Below, in pieces: positions 33,324 to 41,011 of a DNA stretch of 50,111 nucleotides. The translations under genes were made by a program, and so were the position numbers. A model generated the notes under the pieces. It was not told the origin of the DNA. It saw only the letters and a list, made by a program, of their open reading frames with translations, and did no database searches. Origin of the DNA: CAZIMM01 sp964540415. GTDB taxonomy: Bacteria > Bacillota > Clostridia > Oscillospirales > Acutalibacteraceae. The stretch is taken from positions 1 to 50,111 of the forward strand of contig CAZIMM010000007.1 in NCBI GenBank assembly GCA_964540415.1, in the 5' to 3' direction. The stretch's first letter is position 1. Each line of letters starts with the position of its first letter.

Positions 33324-33854
33324 TCAACAAAGGTGCAGCTTGTAAAAATCGGGGTCAATATTATAGCTGTTTTCTATCAGGATGTAATTGCAGCCGTATC
33401 TTTTGCACATGAGCAGGTTTTCGGCATTGTCCGCAATTATTGATTTCATCGACAAATCATTATCGTCAAGGCGGTCTTCAATGACGTTTGCGTATTCTTT
33501 AATGTCTCCGAAGTGATTCCTGATATATTTCTCTGTCATAATCAGACAGCAATATTTGATTTCGGAGAGATATTCTGCACTGAAGTCTTTTTCCCATTCA
33601 AACGGAATATAACAGCCCTCAATCACAAGATTCTGATGGTTTTCAACTGCAGTCTTGACAATTTCTTTCGTAATTGACCAGAGATATGGCACAAGCTCCT
33701 TGTCATCATTCGGTGTCAACTCGGTTTGACCGCTTCGTATCAGTCCCATTTTCAGGTGATCAACGGACAGGTACGGGTATTTGTACTTTTCCAGGATTTT
33801 TTGAGCCAGCACGGTCTTCCCGGTATGCGTTGCTCCGGCAATCAGAATAATCAC
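33324..33854 (-). CDS. P-loop nucleotide kinase-like protein
   Basis: A 176-residue P-loop protein with Walker A GATHTGKT at residues 7-14 in the first strand (MIILIAG), followed by YPYLSVDHLKMGLIRSG and a LVIEGCYIPFEW strand. The pattern matches small-molecule kinases of the zeta-toxin/2-phosphoglycerate-kinase-like or adenylate-kinase-like group. Many clostridial genomes carry such solitary genes; the substrate is not known. No antitoxin-like gene is beside it, so a toxin role is not supported. The GTG start follows GAGGG by six bases. A short frame of unknown status lies just upstream. Confidence 0.78.
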   Translation of the reverse strand: MIILIAGATHTGKTVLAQKILEKYKYPYLSVDHLKMGLIRSGQTELTPNDDKELVPYLWSITKEIVKTAVENHQNLVIEGCYIPFEWEKDFSAEYLSEIKYCCLIMTEKYIRNHFGDIKEYANVIEDRLDDNDLSMKSIIADNAENLLMCKRYGCNYILIENSYNIDPDFYKLHLC

Positions 33855-33871
33855 TTGAATCCCTCACGATC

Positions 33872-34033
33872 TCAGATAATTTCCGGCGTGTCATTTGCCG
33901 GTATGCCTCTGTATCCGTTGACGGTCAGTCCGGCGCCGGACTGCCTTGAATGCAACCTGCTCTGCAGCGGCAGACAGTTTCCTTTGCATAATTCATTATA
34001 TACTGATACTTTATCATACGAGGTATAAAACAT
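33872..34033 (-). CDS. Possible 53-residue small protein
   Basis: An open frame starting ATG at 34033 (MFYTSYDKVSVYNELCKGN) and ending NGYRGIPANDTPEII, 17 bases before the kinase-like gene on the same strand. Base use looks partly coding and the end is Gly/Pro-balanced, but there is no clear ribosome site and I do not recognise the family. It could be the tail of a decayed gene. Confidence 0.3.
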   Translation of the reverse strand: MFYTSYDKVSVYNELCKGNCLPLQSRLHSRQSGAGLTVNGYRGIPANDTPEII

Positions 34034-34255
34034 CAACCCAAAAAATGACAATAAAATATGAAAAAATGTTCCATTCGACAGAAAATATGTTATAATTACC
34101 ACGCGGCGGACGGAATGCCTGACAAAACGCTGCTTCAATTAATAATCAATGATTATTGCCGTACGATTAATAAATTTAAAATATATATATACTGATTTCC
34201 AAAGGTAATGCCTACGGCATTCAAAATCGGGATCGGCAGTTACGAAAGGATATAC
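34034..34255. other. Intergenic region with likely extended -10 promoter for the EamA gene
   Basis: TATAAT at 34091-34096 is preceded by TG one base earlier (extended -10), with a poor -35. Further on are the palindromes AATAATCA/TGATTATT (near 34145) and AATGCC-TAC-GGCATT (34206-34220) in the leader. No gene is seen. Confidence 0.4.
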
Positions 34256-35128
34256 ATGGACAAAAGCACAAAACAGGCAAAGCTCAGTCTGATTGTTTCT
34301 ATGCTCATCTTCGGCACAATCGGTGTGTTCAGAAAATATATCGACCTGCCGTCGGGCATCATTGCAATGTCGAGAGGACTTATCGGCGCGGCGTCACTGG
34401 TGCTGTTCATTGTGCTGAAAAAGCAACGCATTTCGTGGGCGGCAGTCAAACATAATCTTGTTTATCTGATTTTGTCCGGTGCCATGCTCGGACTGAATTG
34501 GGTGTTATTGTTTGAAGCTTATCGATACACCACTGTCGCAACCGCAACACTGTGCTACTACATGGCTCCTATAGTTGTGATTCTTCTTTCACCCCTTACT
34601 TTCAGGGAAAAGCTGAACATAAAAAAGCTGTTGTGTGTGGCAACAGCTTTTATCGGTATGATATTTGTCTCGGGAATCTTCGAAACCGGTTTCGGAGGCT
34701 TTACCGAAAAGAGGGGAGTGCTGCTCGGCCTTGCCGCTGCGACAATGTATGCGGGACTTGTGATAATTAACAAAAAGGTCAGCGATATTTCAGCTTTTGA
34801 CAAGACGGCAATTCAGCTCGGCGTTGCGGGGCTTGCTCTTGTGCCTTACAGCCTGCTGACAACGGATGCGGCTGAGGTTTCGTTCACACCGTTCATTGTT
34901 GTTTTGCTCATCATTGTCGGTGTTTTGCACACCGGTGTGGCACATGTTCTTTATTTCGGTTCAATGAAAACTCTGAAAGCTCAGACAGTGGCGCTGTTCA
35001 GCTACATTGACCCCGTTGTGGCTGTTGTGCTGTCTGCTTTGCTGCTGCATGAAAGTCCGGGCGTATCGGGCGTTATCGGTGCGGTGCTGATTCTCGGCTC
35101 GACCTTTGTAAGTGAGCTGACGGAATGA
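34256..35128 (+). CDS. EamA/DMT family transporter
   Basis: A 290-residue, ten-helix drug/metabolite transporter with two EamA repeats. The first repeat has AKLSLIVSMLIFGTIGVFRKYI, MSRGLIGAASLVLFI and NWVLLFEAYRYTTVATATLCYYMAPIVV; the second ends with SMKTLKAQTVALFSYIDPVVAVVLSALLL, the typical EamA end motif. Length is normal. The ATG at 34256 follows AAAGGA by six bases; the longer frame has no ribosome site. Members export amino acids, nucleosides or other metabolites; the substrate is unknown. It appears to be transcribed alone. Confidence 0.9.
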   Translation: MDKSTKQAKLSLIVSMLIFGTIGVFRKYIDLPSGIIAMSRGLIGAASLVLFIVLKKQRISWAAVKHNLVYLILSGAMLGLNWVLLFEAYRYTTVATATLCYYMAPIVVILLSPLTFREKLNIKKLLCVATAFIGMIFVSGIFETGFGGFTEKRGVLLGLAAATMYAGLVIINKKVSDISAFDKTAIQLGVAGLALVPYSLLTTDAAEVSFTPFIVVLLIIVGVLHTGVAHVLYFGSMKTLKAQTVALFSYIDPVVAVVLSALLLHESPGVSGVIGAVLILGSTFVSELTE

Positions 35129-35138
35129 ACGGCATCCG

Positions 35139-35505
35139 CACAATTCAGTTTGCGTCAGAACAGATTATTTTGTATTTTCAAACCGTGATGCTGCGAATCA
35201 GCCGGCTGAAGCTGATTTGTCCGCTTGCGGTTGTTTTTTCGCCTGTTTTCAGGTTTTCAAGCTCAAGTGTGCCGGCGACAGGTGTGTTAACCGACAGCAC
35301 ATCATCTGCGGCGGCATTGTTGCGTATAACCTAAAAAAGCCCGGCACCTGTTTCCGGACGGTCAAATTGCCGGCACGTCCACTGCTCCGCAATCTTGTTG
35401 TAAGGCGTGAGTGCATAAAAATCACCGAACAGGTTGTATTGTCCATAACATACTTCGTTCGCAATCTTGTGTCGGTACTGCGGTTTCTTCGGTTTCAAGC
35501 TGCTG
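35139..35505 (-). pseudogene. Decayed C-terminus of a GH36-like alpha-galactosidase
   Basis: On the minus strand a frame reads CYGQYNLFGDFYALTPYNK and then WTCRQFDRPETGAGLF, which matches the C-terminal part of GH36 alpha-galactosidases (GDxYxLTPY ... WQFDRPxxGEG). It then stops, and the continuation is found in another frame: VIRNNAAADDVLSVN, then GTLELENLKTGEKTTASG and a final SITV with stop. At least one frameshift separates the parts and everything upstream of this segment is missing, replaced by the EFR1 gene. It is a remnant of about 120 codons. Confidence 0.6.
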
Positions 35506-35506
35506 T

Positions 35507-36244
35507 TCAGAAAAATCTTTTGTACTGCTTGTTTCCCTTTATGTTGTTGAATCCGTATTTGATAGCTCCTGTCGGGCATATGTGCGCGCAGCCGTAGCAG
35601 TAGGTGCAGTTGTTTCCGAAAACCGCCTTTCCGTCGGCAATAACTATGTTGCCGCACGGGCAAATGTCTGCACATTTTCCGCAGCCGATACAGCTGTTTG
35701 TTACCGTCTTTTTCGGCACACGCATGATATTGTCAAGCCCGAAATAACAGAGCTTGTTGATGACTTGCCTTGGGGTTTTTGCAAGGCAGCGTGCAGGCTT
35801 GCCGACACCGTTCTTCACATCGTCCGCAATTCTTTTTATGGCGGCCGATTCACGTCTTCGGTATATTCCCTCTGATTTGCCGACAACCGGAAGTACCGTA
35901 ACAACAAAAGTTGACAGCATCCCGACATGCCCTGCATAATTGAGCTTCAAATTTTTGCCCGCGAGAATCGCTTCAACTGTCAAAGCACTGTAGCCGTCAC
36001 TTGCCTGTGAGGTTGTGACGCTGAAAAGATAATCCGCCCTTACGATTTTCAGCTTTTCTATGAGCTCATATGCCTTTCTCGGAATGTCGTTGCAGTAACA
36101 GCCGGTGACGAAGCCGACCTTGTCAGCGTCAACCTCTCCCTCGAACCCGACCAGATTTACAGCCTCTCCGTCAAGCTGCTCGGAAAGACGCTGTGCGACA
36201 TATCGGCTGTTTCCGCTTCCGCTGAAATAAAAGATCTTTGTCAA
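35507..36244 (-). CDS. EFR1-type flavodoxin/ferredoxin fusion protein
   Basis: A 245-residue redox protein. Residues 1-150 are a flavodoxin-like domain (IFYFSGSGNSRYVAQRLSEQ binds the FMN phosphate; VTTSQASDGYSALTVEA follows). The C-terminal ~60 residues hold two 4Fe-4S ferredoxin motifs: CIGCGKCADICPCGN and CTYCYGCAHICPTGA. EFR1-type proteins probably shuttle electrons in anaerobes; the partner is unknown. The TTG at 36244 is chosen because GGAGGAAGAGC lies directly before it and the first flavodoxin strand follows at once. It is 64 bases after the metallophosphoesterase gene, perhaps one operon. Its end abuts the GH36 remnant. Confidence 0.88.
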   Translation of the reverse strand: MTKIFYFSGSGNSRYVAQRLSEQLDGEAVNLVGFEGEVDADKVGFVTGCYCNDIPRKAYELIEKLKIVRADYLFSVTTSQASDGYSALTVEAILAGKNLKLNYAGHVGMLSTFVVTVLPVVGKSEGIYRRRESAAIKRIADDVKNGVGKPARCLAKTPRQVINKLCYFGLDNIMRVPKKTVTNSCIGCGKCADICPCGNIVIADGKAVFGNNCTYCYGCAHICPTGAIKYGFNNIKGNKQYKRFF

Positions 36245-36308
36245 TGCTCTTCCTCCGTAATGATTATGTTTCGTGGACAACACATTTTGCAGAGCTGTCC
36301 GCAGAATA

Positions 36309-37205
36309 TTATTTTGTCAGCTTAAACTCTTTGTTGTAACGGCTGTACCATACCGAATGAGTGTAGCGCCGCGGTCTGATAAGAACCTTGTCGTCATACA
36401 CTTCAAGCTGATAGCCGAGTCCCGTCGTCGGCAGTCCGTGATGGTTCGGTAACGTGAAGCAGGGGACATTGATTCTGTGAAAAGAGCCCTCAGTTTCGAA
36501 ATTTGAAAAGCCGTAGCTGTGGGTGCGCCGTTTTTCAATTAGCCCCAGGTGTATGTGCCCGGAAAAGAAAAACACGTTGTCATATTTTTTCATGACCGCT
36601 TCAACCGCATCCGAGGTCTCGCCGATTCCCGACCTGTAGGGGCTCGGAAGTCGTGTGCCGTCCCAGCACCTTTGCCAAGTGTAGGGGAGTCCGTGTGATA
36701 TGTTAAGGCTTTCGTGCATAAAAACAAAAATCGGTTTTTTGTCTTTTGAAGCGTCATCCATCTGTTTTTCAAACCACTCAAACTGACGCTCACTGAGCCC
36801 GGCTTCAACATCGTTTGCAAGCACAATGAAACTGTAGCCTCCGATTTTTTCTGAAAACCAAGGCTCTGACTTTTCTCTGCCGCTGATTCTGCCGGAGTAT
36901 TCCTTGTAAAGCCTTGCGAAGTCACCTTCCGGGCATTCATCATGGTTGCCAAACGCAATAATAATGTTGTCCGCAGGCTTGTGAGCGGAAAAAATCTCTT
37001 CGATTCTCTTCCAGTCCTCCTCAATGCCGCGGTCGGTGGTGTCACCGACACAAACCAATGCATTGTTGAGAACTGCCGCCTTGTCCATGTCGCGCAGACC
37101 CCTGTGCAGTCTTTTTGTGCGTCCGTTCAGCAGATTTATGTGAATGTCGGAGATGACGGCAACTGTCAGTCTGACTTTTTCCGGTTCTTTTGTTCTGATA
37201 ATCAT
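36309..37205 (-). CDS. Calcineurin-like metallophosphoesterase
   Basis: A 298-residue soluble metallophosphoesterase with the full two-metal set: VAVISDIHIN (Asp, His), VCVGDTTDRG (Asp), IAFGNHDECPEG (Asn, His, Asp), VFMHESLN (His) and FSGHIHLG (His, His). No signal peptide or membrane helix is seen. Substrates of this branch range over phosphodiesters, nucleotides and proteins, so none is assigned. It is not close to the membrane-anchored homologue at 16059-17192 (that one has DSQD instead of DIH). The ATG follows AAGGGAAAG. It is followed by the EFR1 gene. Confidence 0.87.
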   Translation of the reverse strand: MIIRTKEPEKVRLTVAVISDIHINLLNGRTKRLHRGLRDMDKAAVLNNALVCVGDTTDRGIEEDWKRIEEIFSAHKPADNIIIAFGNHDECPEGDFARLYKEYSGRISGREKSEPWFSEKIGGYSFIVLANDVEAGLSERQFEWFEKQMDDASKDKKPIFVFMHESLNISHGLPYTWQRCWDGTRLPSPYRSGIGETSDAVEAVMKKYDNVFFFSGHIHLGLIEKRRTHSYGFSNFETEGSFHRINVPCFTLPNHHGLPTTGLGYQLEVYDDKVLIRPRRYTHSVWYSRYNKEFKLTK

Positions 37206-37323
37206 AATCTTTCCCTTACATCAGTTTTTGTTAAGACGGCCTCTGCTTTCCCGGCTTTTCTTTTATTTTTGAGTAGAAACTAAACCCTTTGTCGTTCAAC
37301 AGAAAAATGAGCAGTTCGCTGCA

Positions 37324-37352
37324 TTGACGGTACAACTTCAATGTGATATAAT
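37324..37352 (+). promoter_or_regulatory. Promoter upstream of the GH16 gene
   Basis: TTGACG (37324-37329), 17 bases, TATAAT (37347-37352) with TG before the -10. It lies about 290 bases before the GH16 start, implying a long leader. Confidence 0.7.
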
Positions 37353-37361
37353 GCTAATATG

Positions 37362-37377
37362 CAGAATAATTATTCTG
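37362..37377. promoter_or_regulatory. Candidate operator palindrome
   Basis: CAGAATAATTATTCTG is a perfect 16-base palindrome that begins ten bases after the -10 box, so it covers the expected transcription start. That is a usual place for a repressor site. Confidence 0.45.
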
Positions 37378-37596
37378 AGCAATCAAATTATAAAAATCAG
37401 ATGTTGCAGCACATGCAGATTCAATAAAAATAACTTTGCTTATGTATAAAAGCCGTGGCAGGGCATTGACAGATAAATAAGGCTCAGTGCTTGTGCTGTA
37501 TTGTCTCAGAGACTTAAATGCTTCGGTCAGTCATTTTAAGATAATAAATTTTTCAGGGATGTTTACTTCATTTGATCCCGATAATATTTGAAAGGA

Positions 37597-37645
37597 GAAA
37601 ATAATGGAATCAAATCAGCAAGAATGATTCCATTATACATTAAGC
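37597..37645 (+). promoter_or_regulatory. Leader hairpin between ribosome site and GH16 start, with 7-codon frame
   Basis: AAAGGAG (37591-37597) is followed by a 12-bp perfect inverted repeat ATAATGGAATCA (37601-37612) and TGATTCCATTAT (37625-37636), then nine bases and the GH16 ATG. A tiny frame MESNQQE starts in the first arm and ends in the second. If the hairpin forms, the ribosome site is about 12 bases from the GH16 ATG; no other ribosome site is near that ATG. Confidence 0.5.
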
Positions 37646-38491
37646 ATGTCTGAATTACAAACAAAGATTGAAAATGCTTTTCTCAGAACCTTTTATCCAA
37701 TGCTCACTTTTCTCAAACGTCCGTCGTTCGGCAGAGGGAAGCAACTCGATTTGTCAAAGTTTCATCTGACATTTGAAGATAATTTCGACAAAGGCGAAAT
37801 CGACAAAACTAAATGGAATGTACAGGAGAATTATAACCGAAAAGGAGGCTATTGGGACAGCTCACAAGCATTCATAAAAGATAACAATCTGGTTATCAGA
37901 ACTGAGTACAAACCCGATGGCAGACTCGGAGACGGATATTACTCAACCTGTCTTGACGGCGGCGGACTTTTTGAGCAGACATACGGATATTTTGAATGCC
38001 GCTGTAGACTACCTGCCGCAAAGGGAATCTGGTCTGCTTTCTGGTTTATGCCTCATAACTCGCTTGCAAAGGGTGTTCCCCCTGAAAGCGGTGTAGAAAT
38101 TGACGTGTTCGAGTCACCGATGTACGCAATGAAAAATAATGATTTCATAACCTCAAATCTTCATTACGGCGGTTACAGTTCCGGGCACAGAATAAAGATT
38201 GTGGGCTTTTTCAGGGCAGTCAATCCCTATACCGAATTCAATACATACGGCCTAGAATGGAATAAAGACGAATACATTTTTTATATTAACGGCACTGAAA
38301 CGGCGAGAGTCAAGGGAAAGTGGGTTTCACAAAACCCGGAAAATATGCTTTTGTCTGTTGAGGTTGACGGAATCGGCAGCAAGCCCTCAAAAGGCTGGAG
38401 CGGAGTGATAACCGACAATCCGCAAGGCACTTTACCGGTTGATTTTGTAGTGGATTATGTAAGGGCATATCAATACAACGAATTAACTTGA
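37646..38491 (+). CDS. Glycoside hydrolase family 16 protein
   Basis: A 281-residue beta-jelly-roll enzyme of GH16 (endo-beta-1,3/1,4-glucanase, galactanase and relatives). It begins with ~40 unconserved residues, then FHLTFEDNFDKGEIDKTKWNV, the usual GH16 entry. The catalytic motif is GVEIDVFES with nucleophile E151, D153 and acid/base E156; FECRCRLPAAKGIWSAFWFMP precedes it and VDYVRAYQ closes the domain. There is no signal peptide or anchor, so the enzyme is probably cytoplasmic, which is unusual for a polymer hydrolase and hints at oligosaccharide substrates. The start is ATG at 37646; the ribosome site lies beyond a hairpin. The convergent transporter gene ends 49 bases downstream. Confidence 0.9.
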   Translation: MSELQTKIENAFLRTFYPMLTFLKRPSFGRGKQLDLSKFHLTFEDNFDKGEIDKTKWNVQENYNRKGGYWDSSQAFIKDNNLVIRTEYKPDGRLGDGYYSTCLDGGGLFEQTYGYFECRCRLPAAKGIWSAFWFMPHNSLAKGVPPESGVEIDVFESPMYAMKNNDFITSNLHYGGYSSGHRIKIVGFFRAVNPYTEFNTYGLEWNKDEYIFYINGTETARVKGKWVSQNPENMLLSVEVDGIGSKPSKGWSGVITDNPQGTLPVDFVVDYVRAYQYNELT

Positions 38492-38540
38492 ATTTTTTTC
38501 AAATGCAAAGCTATTTTTATAGCTGTAAATATTAATCGGA

Positions 38541-40892
38541 TTATTTTTTTCCGGCTTTGATTTTTTTCTCAGCCATCTTTGACTCCTTGTCAATTTTCTG
38601 CAACTGAGCAAGTGCAGCGTGCTTTGCATTCTCCTCCTCATTGTGCGCTTCAATTTTTGCCTTCACATTGTCATAATCTTCAGTAATTGAATCAATGTTC
38701 TGATAACTTTCATGAAGATTTACAATTCGCTGCGCGGCAAGATACGGAAATGTAATCTGTCCGTATATGTTCATTTTCCTGTTCGCGCTCCTCACGGCTT
38801 TCCGTCGAATCCGCCTTTGTGCTGATGTGTCGGAGGGAAGATTGCAGGCATCTTCGTATTCATGCGGGTCGCATTCTTCAAAGCCGTTTGGATAATGCTT
38901 CGGAATAAGCTTTGCGGATTTGAAAAGCGAGCGCGCGTTGTGTATTTCCTGCTTTCTCCACATTTTTTCCTCACGCGTCTTGCCCTGCGGTAGCTTGACC
39001 GCAAGAGAGTACGCTTCATAGGCTAATTTATAGAAATGCTGACTTCCGCCCGAGACAATCAAACTGCATAGTTCCAGCTCCTTTATCCCGAACTCGGTAC
39101 TGAAGCGGCTGAGCTCTCTGCAAACGAATTCGGAAATTTCACACTCTTCGTTATATGTCTGAGCGTCTTTTATCGCCTGTTTTGCACTAATAATTGCTGC
39201 AGCGCGAATGTTTTTATCGTTCTCCGTTGCAGTCGGAAGATACTTAGCCGCTTTCAGCTCGGCTTTCGGAATCACTACGGGAGAAGCCTCACAGTGTTTT
39301 TTTGCTAGTGCGATAGCTTCGCACCCCTCAATATATGTATCATCATCCTGCATACCTGCGGCACGGTCCTCAACAACCGCGCGAATTCTGTTGACGCGAA
39401 CCATAGCTTTCTGGCCGGTCTCTGTTATATCATAAAAGAACCACGGTATAACATCTAAAACTGCACCGATAACCGATATAATTATTTTGATATCCATCAG
39501 ATTATACAGCACACTGTCGGGGTTTTCGTATTTATTTCCGTACTTAGCATAATTCTGATATATATTCAAAACCGAGTAATCCGAGCCGTCATGCCCCATT
39601 TTTCTTTCTATCCAAGGGTTGAAAAATTGCGTACCGAAGCCGATAATCGATCCCACATAGGATCCTATGAAGCCGTAAGCTCCGTCAATCCGCTCTCCGA
39701 TAAGGTACTGCTGATTGTCGCGCATATCAGACTCAATAGCCTTATCAATGACCTCGCCGCAGTCGATAAAGCGCTCAATCCAGTTTGTAAAAAACAATAT
39801 CGGCACCACAAACGCGCTTTTATATGCTGTACCGATTGTTATAATTATGAAAATCTGCATTATATTCTTGAAGATTTTTATGTTTCTCTTTCCGAATTTT
39901 TTTACGAATGTGGGTGAAAGCAGCATAGCCCAAAGAGTTGCATTCCAGCATATTGTGTTCATGATTCCGTAGGTGGTTGAAGACATTATGTTTGCACGAT
40001 AGACCATCCATCCCCACAGATCGCCTCTGGCACTCTCAAGAAAATCGTTCCAGCTGTCAATGCTTTTAATCCAGAATATTTTGTTCCCTGCAACAGCCCG
40101 CATAGCATTCGGAAAGCTGATTTTTGACATGCGGCTTTTGGGAACAACAAGACGCTCTTTAGTTGAATAATACGAAAGCAGCGCCAAAGGTGCAAGCAGA
40201 GTAAGAGGCGTAAATGTGGCGCGATAATACTTCATCGTATATTTTGCCTCGTTGTTGTTCTTGCCGCCCACAACATTGACCATCCACGGCAGATAAACGC
40301 TTCGTATGGTCGGTCCCATATTATAAATAATGCTGGATATAGCCATAATCCGTGTGCGTTCGTTTGTGTTTGGTGTGATAACATGTATCATATTTGTTAC
40401 ACCTGTAACAAACCAGCTTTGAATGAAGCTTTGAATTTGACCGACAATGAACAGCACGGCAATCATCAGCCCGTGGCTTGCCTTGTCAATTTGCTGATAC
40501 GGAAGCCAGAGCGCAATAAGCGTTAACACCATTGACGGCACCGCAAGCTTTATATATTTTCTGTACTTGCCTTCCTTGATACGAAAATTATCCACAATCC
40601 AAGCATTCAGGGGAATATAAAAATATCCCAAAATGCTTACGATATTTGAAATAACCAGCTGTTCGATGTGCGTCATACCGAGGGTCTGAGATGTCAATTC
40701 GTTGTTGACGCCGAAGCCGATGCTGAAGTTTGTTGTCAGCCTCATTGCTGCCCAGCCGATTGATAACAGCACAATCTCCTTGTAAGCGACATATTCGCCC
40801 GGGCGCGGTCGGTTCCAATACAATATTACCTCTGAAATTATATCATGTATCTTTTCTTTTCTTGTTTTTCTTACGGATACGCTTTCTTCCAT
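38541..40892 (-). CDS. GPH/MFS-type transporter with long cytoplasmic C-terminal tail
   Basis: A 783-residue protein. Residues ~35-490 are a 10-12 helix transporter in the MFS/GPH style (loops such as ITPNTNERTRIMAISSIIYNMGPTIR, and VIDKAIESDMRDNQQYLIGERIDGAYGF). Residues ~495-783 form a charged, mostly helical tail with no membrane segment: repeated Ala/Lys/Glu helices, ENDKNIRAAAIISAKQAIKDAQTY, and a final coiled-coil-like stretch with KIEAHNEEENAKHAALAQLQK. Ordinary GPH transporters are about 450-500 residues, so the tail is extra. The ATG at 40892 follows GGAGAG by seven bases. Position opposite the GH16 gene suggests sugar uptake for that enzyme, as inference. Confidence 0.8.
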   Translation of the reverse strand: MEESVSVRKTRKEKIHDIISEVILYWNRPRPGEYVAYKEIVLLSIGWAAMRLTTNFSIGFGVNNELTSQTLGMTHIEQLVISNIVSILGYFYIPLNAWIVDNFRIKEGKYRKYIKLAVPSMVLTLIALWLPYQQIDKASHGLMIAVLFIVGQIQSFIQSWFVTGVTNMIHVITPNTNERTRIMAISSIIYNMGPTIRSVYLPWMVNVVGGKNNNEAKYTMKYYRATFTPLTLLAPLALLSYYSTKERLVVPKSRMSKISFPNAMRAVAGNKIFWIKSIDSWNDFLESARGDLWGWMVYRANIMSSTTYGIMNTICWNATLWAMLLSPTFVKKFGKRNIKIFKNIMQIFIIITIGTAYKSAFVVPILFFTNWIERFIDCGEVIDKAIESDMRDNQQYLIGERIDGAYGFIGSYVGSIIGFGTQFFNPWIERKMGHDGSDYSVLNIYQNYAKYGNKYENPDSVLYNLMDIKIIISVIGAVLDVIPWFFYDITETGQKAMVRVNRIRAVVEDRAAGMQDDDTYIEGCEAIALAKKHCEASPVVIPKAELKAAKYLPTATENDKNIRAAAIISAKQAIKDAQTYNEECEISEFVCRELSRFSTEFGIKELELCSLIVSGGSQHFYKLAYEAYSLAVKLPQGKTREEKMWRKQEIHNARSLFKSAKLIPKHYPNGFEECDPHEYEDACNLPSDTSAQRRIRRKAVRSANRKMNIYGQITFPYLAAQRIVNLHESYQNIDSITEDYDNVKAKIEAHNEEENAKHAALAQLQKIDKESKMAEKKIKAGKK

Positions 40893-41011
40893 CAAAACTC
40901 TCCATTCTCAAAAAACATTCTCTTATGTAAAAGTAACATAATTTAAGCGAATATTCAACCATTTTGCATTTTTTCTGTAAAACTAGTTTATTATTCGGTG
41001 GAGGTTGCAAA

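Noticed and set aside
33324..33854. Zeta-toxin of a toxin-antitoxin pair
   Set aside because: The P-loop pattern fits a general nucleotide kinase, and no antitoxin-like gene is adjacent; the small upstream frame is unrecognised.
37470..37500. Second GH16 promoter starting with TTGACA
   Set aside because: No -10-like hexamer lies at 16-18 bases downstream.
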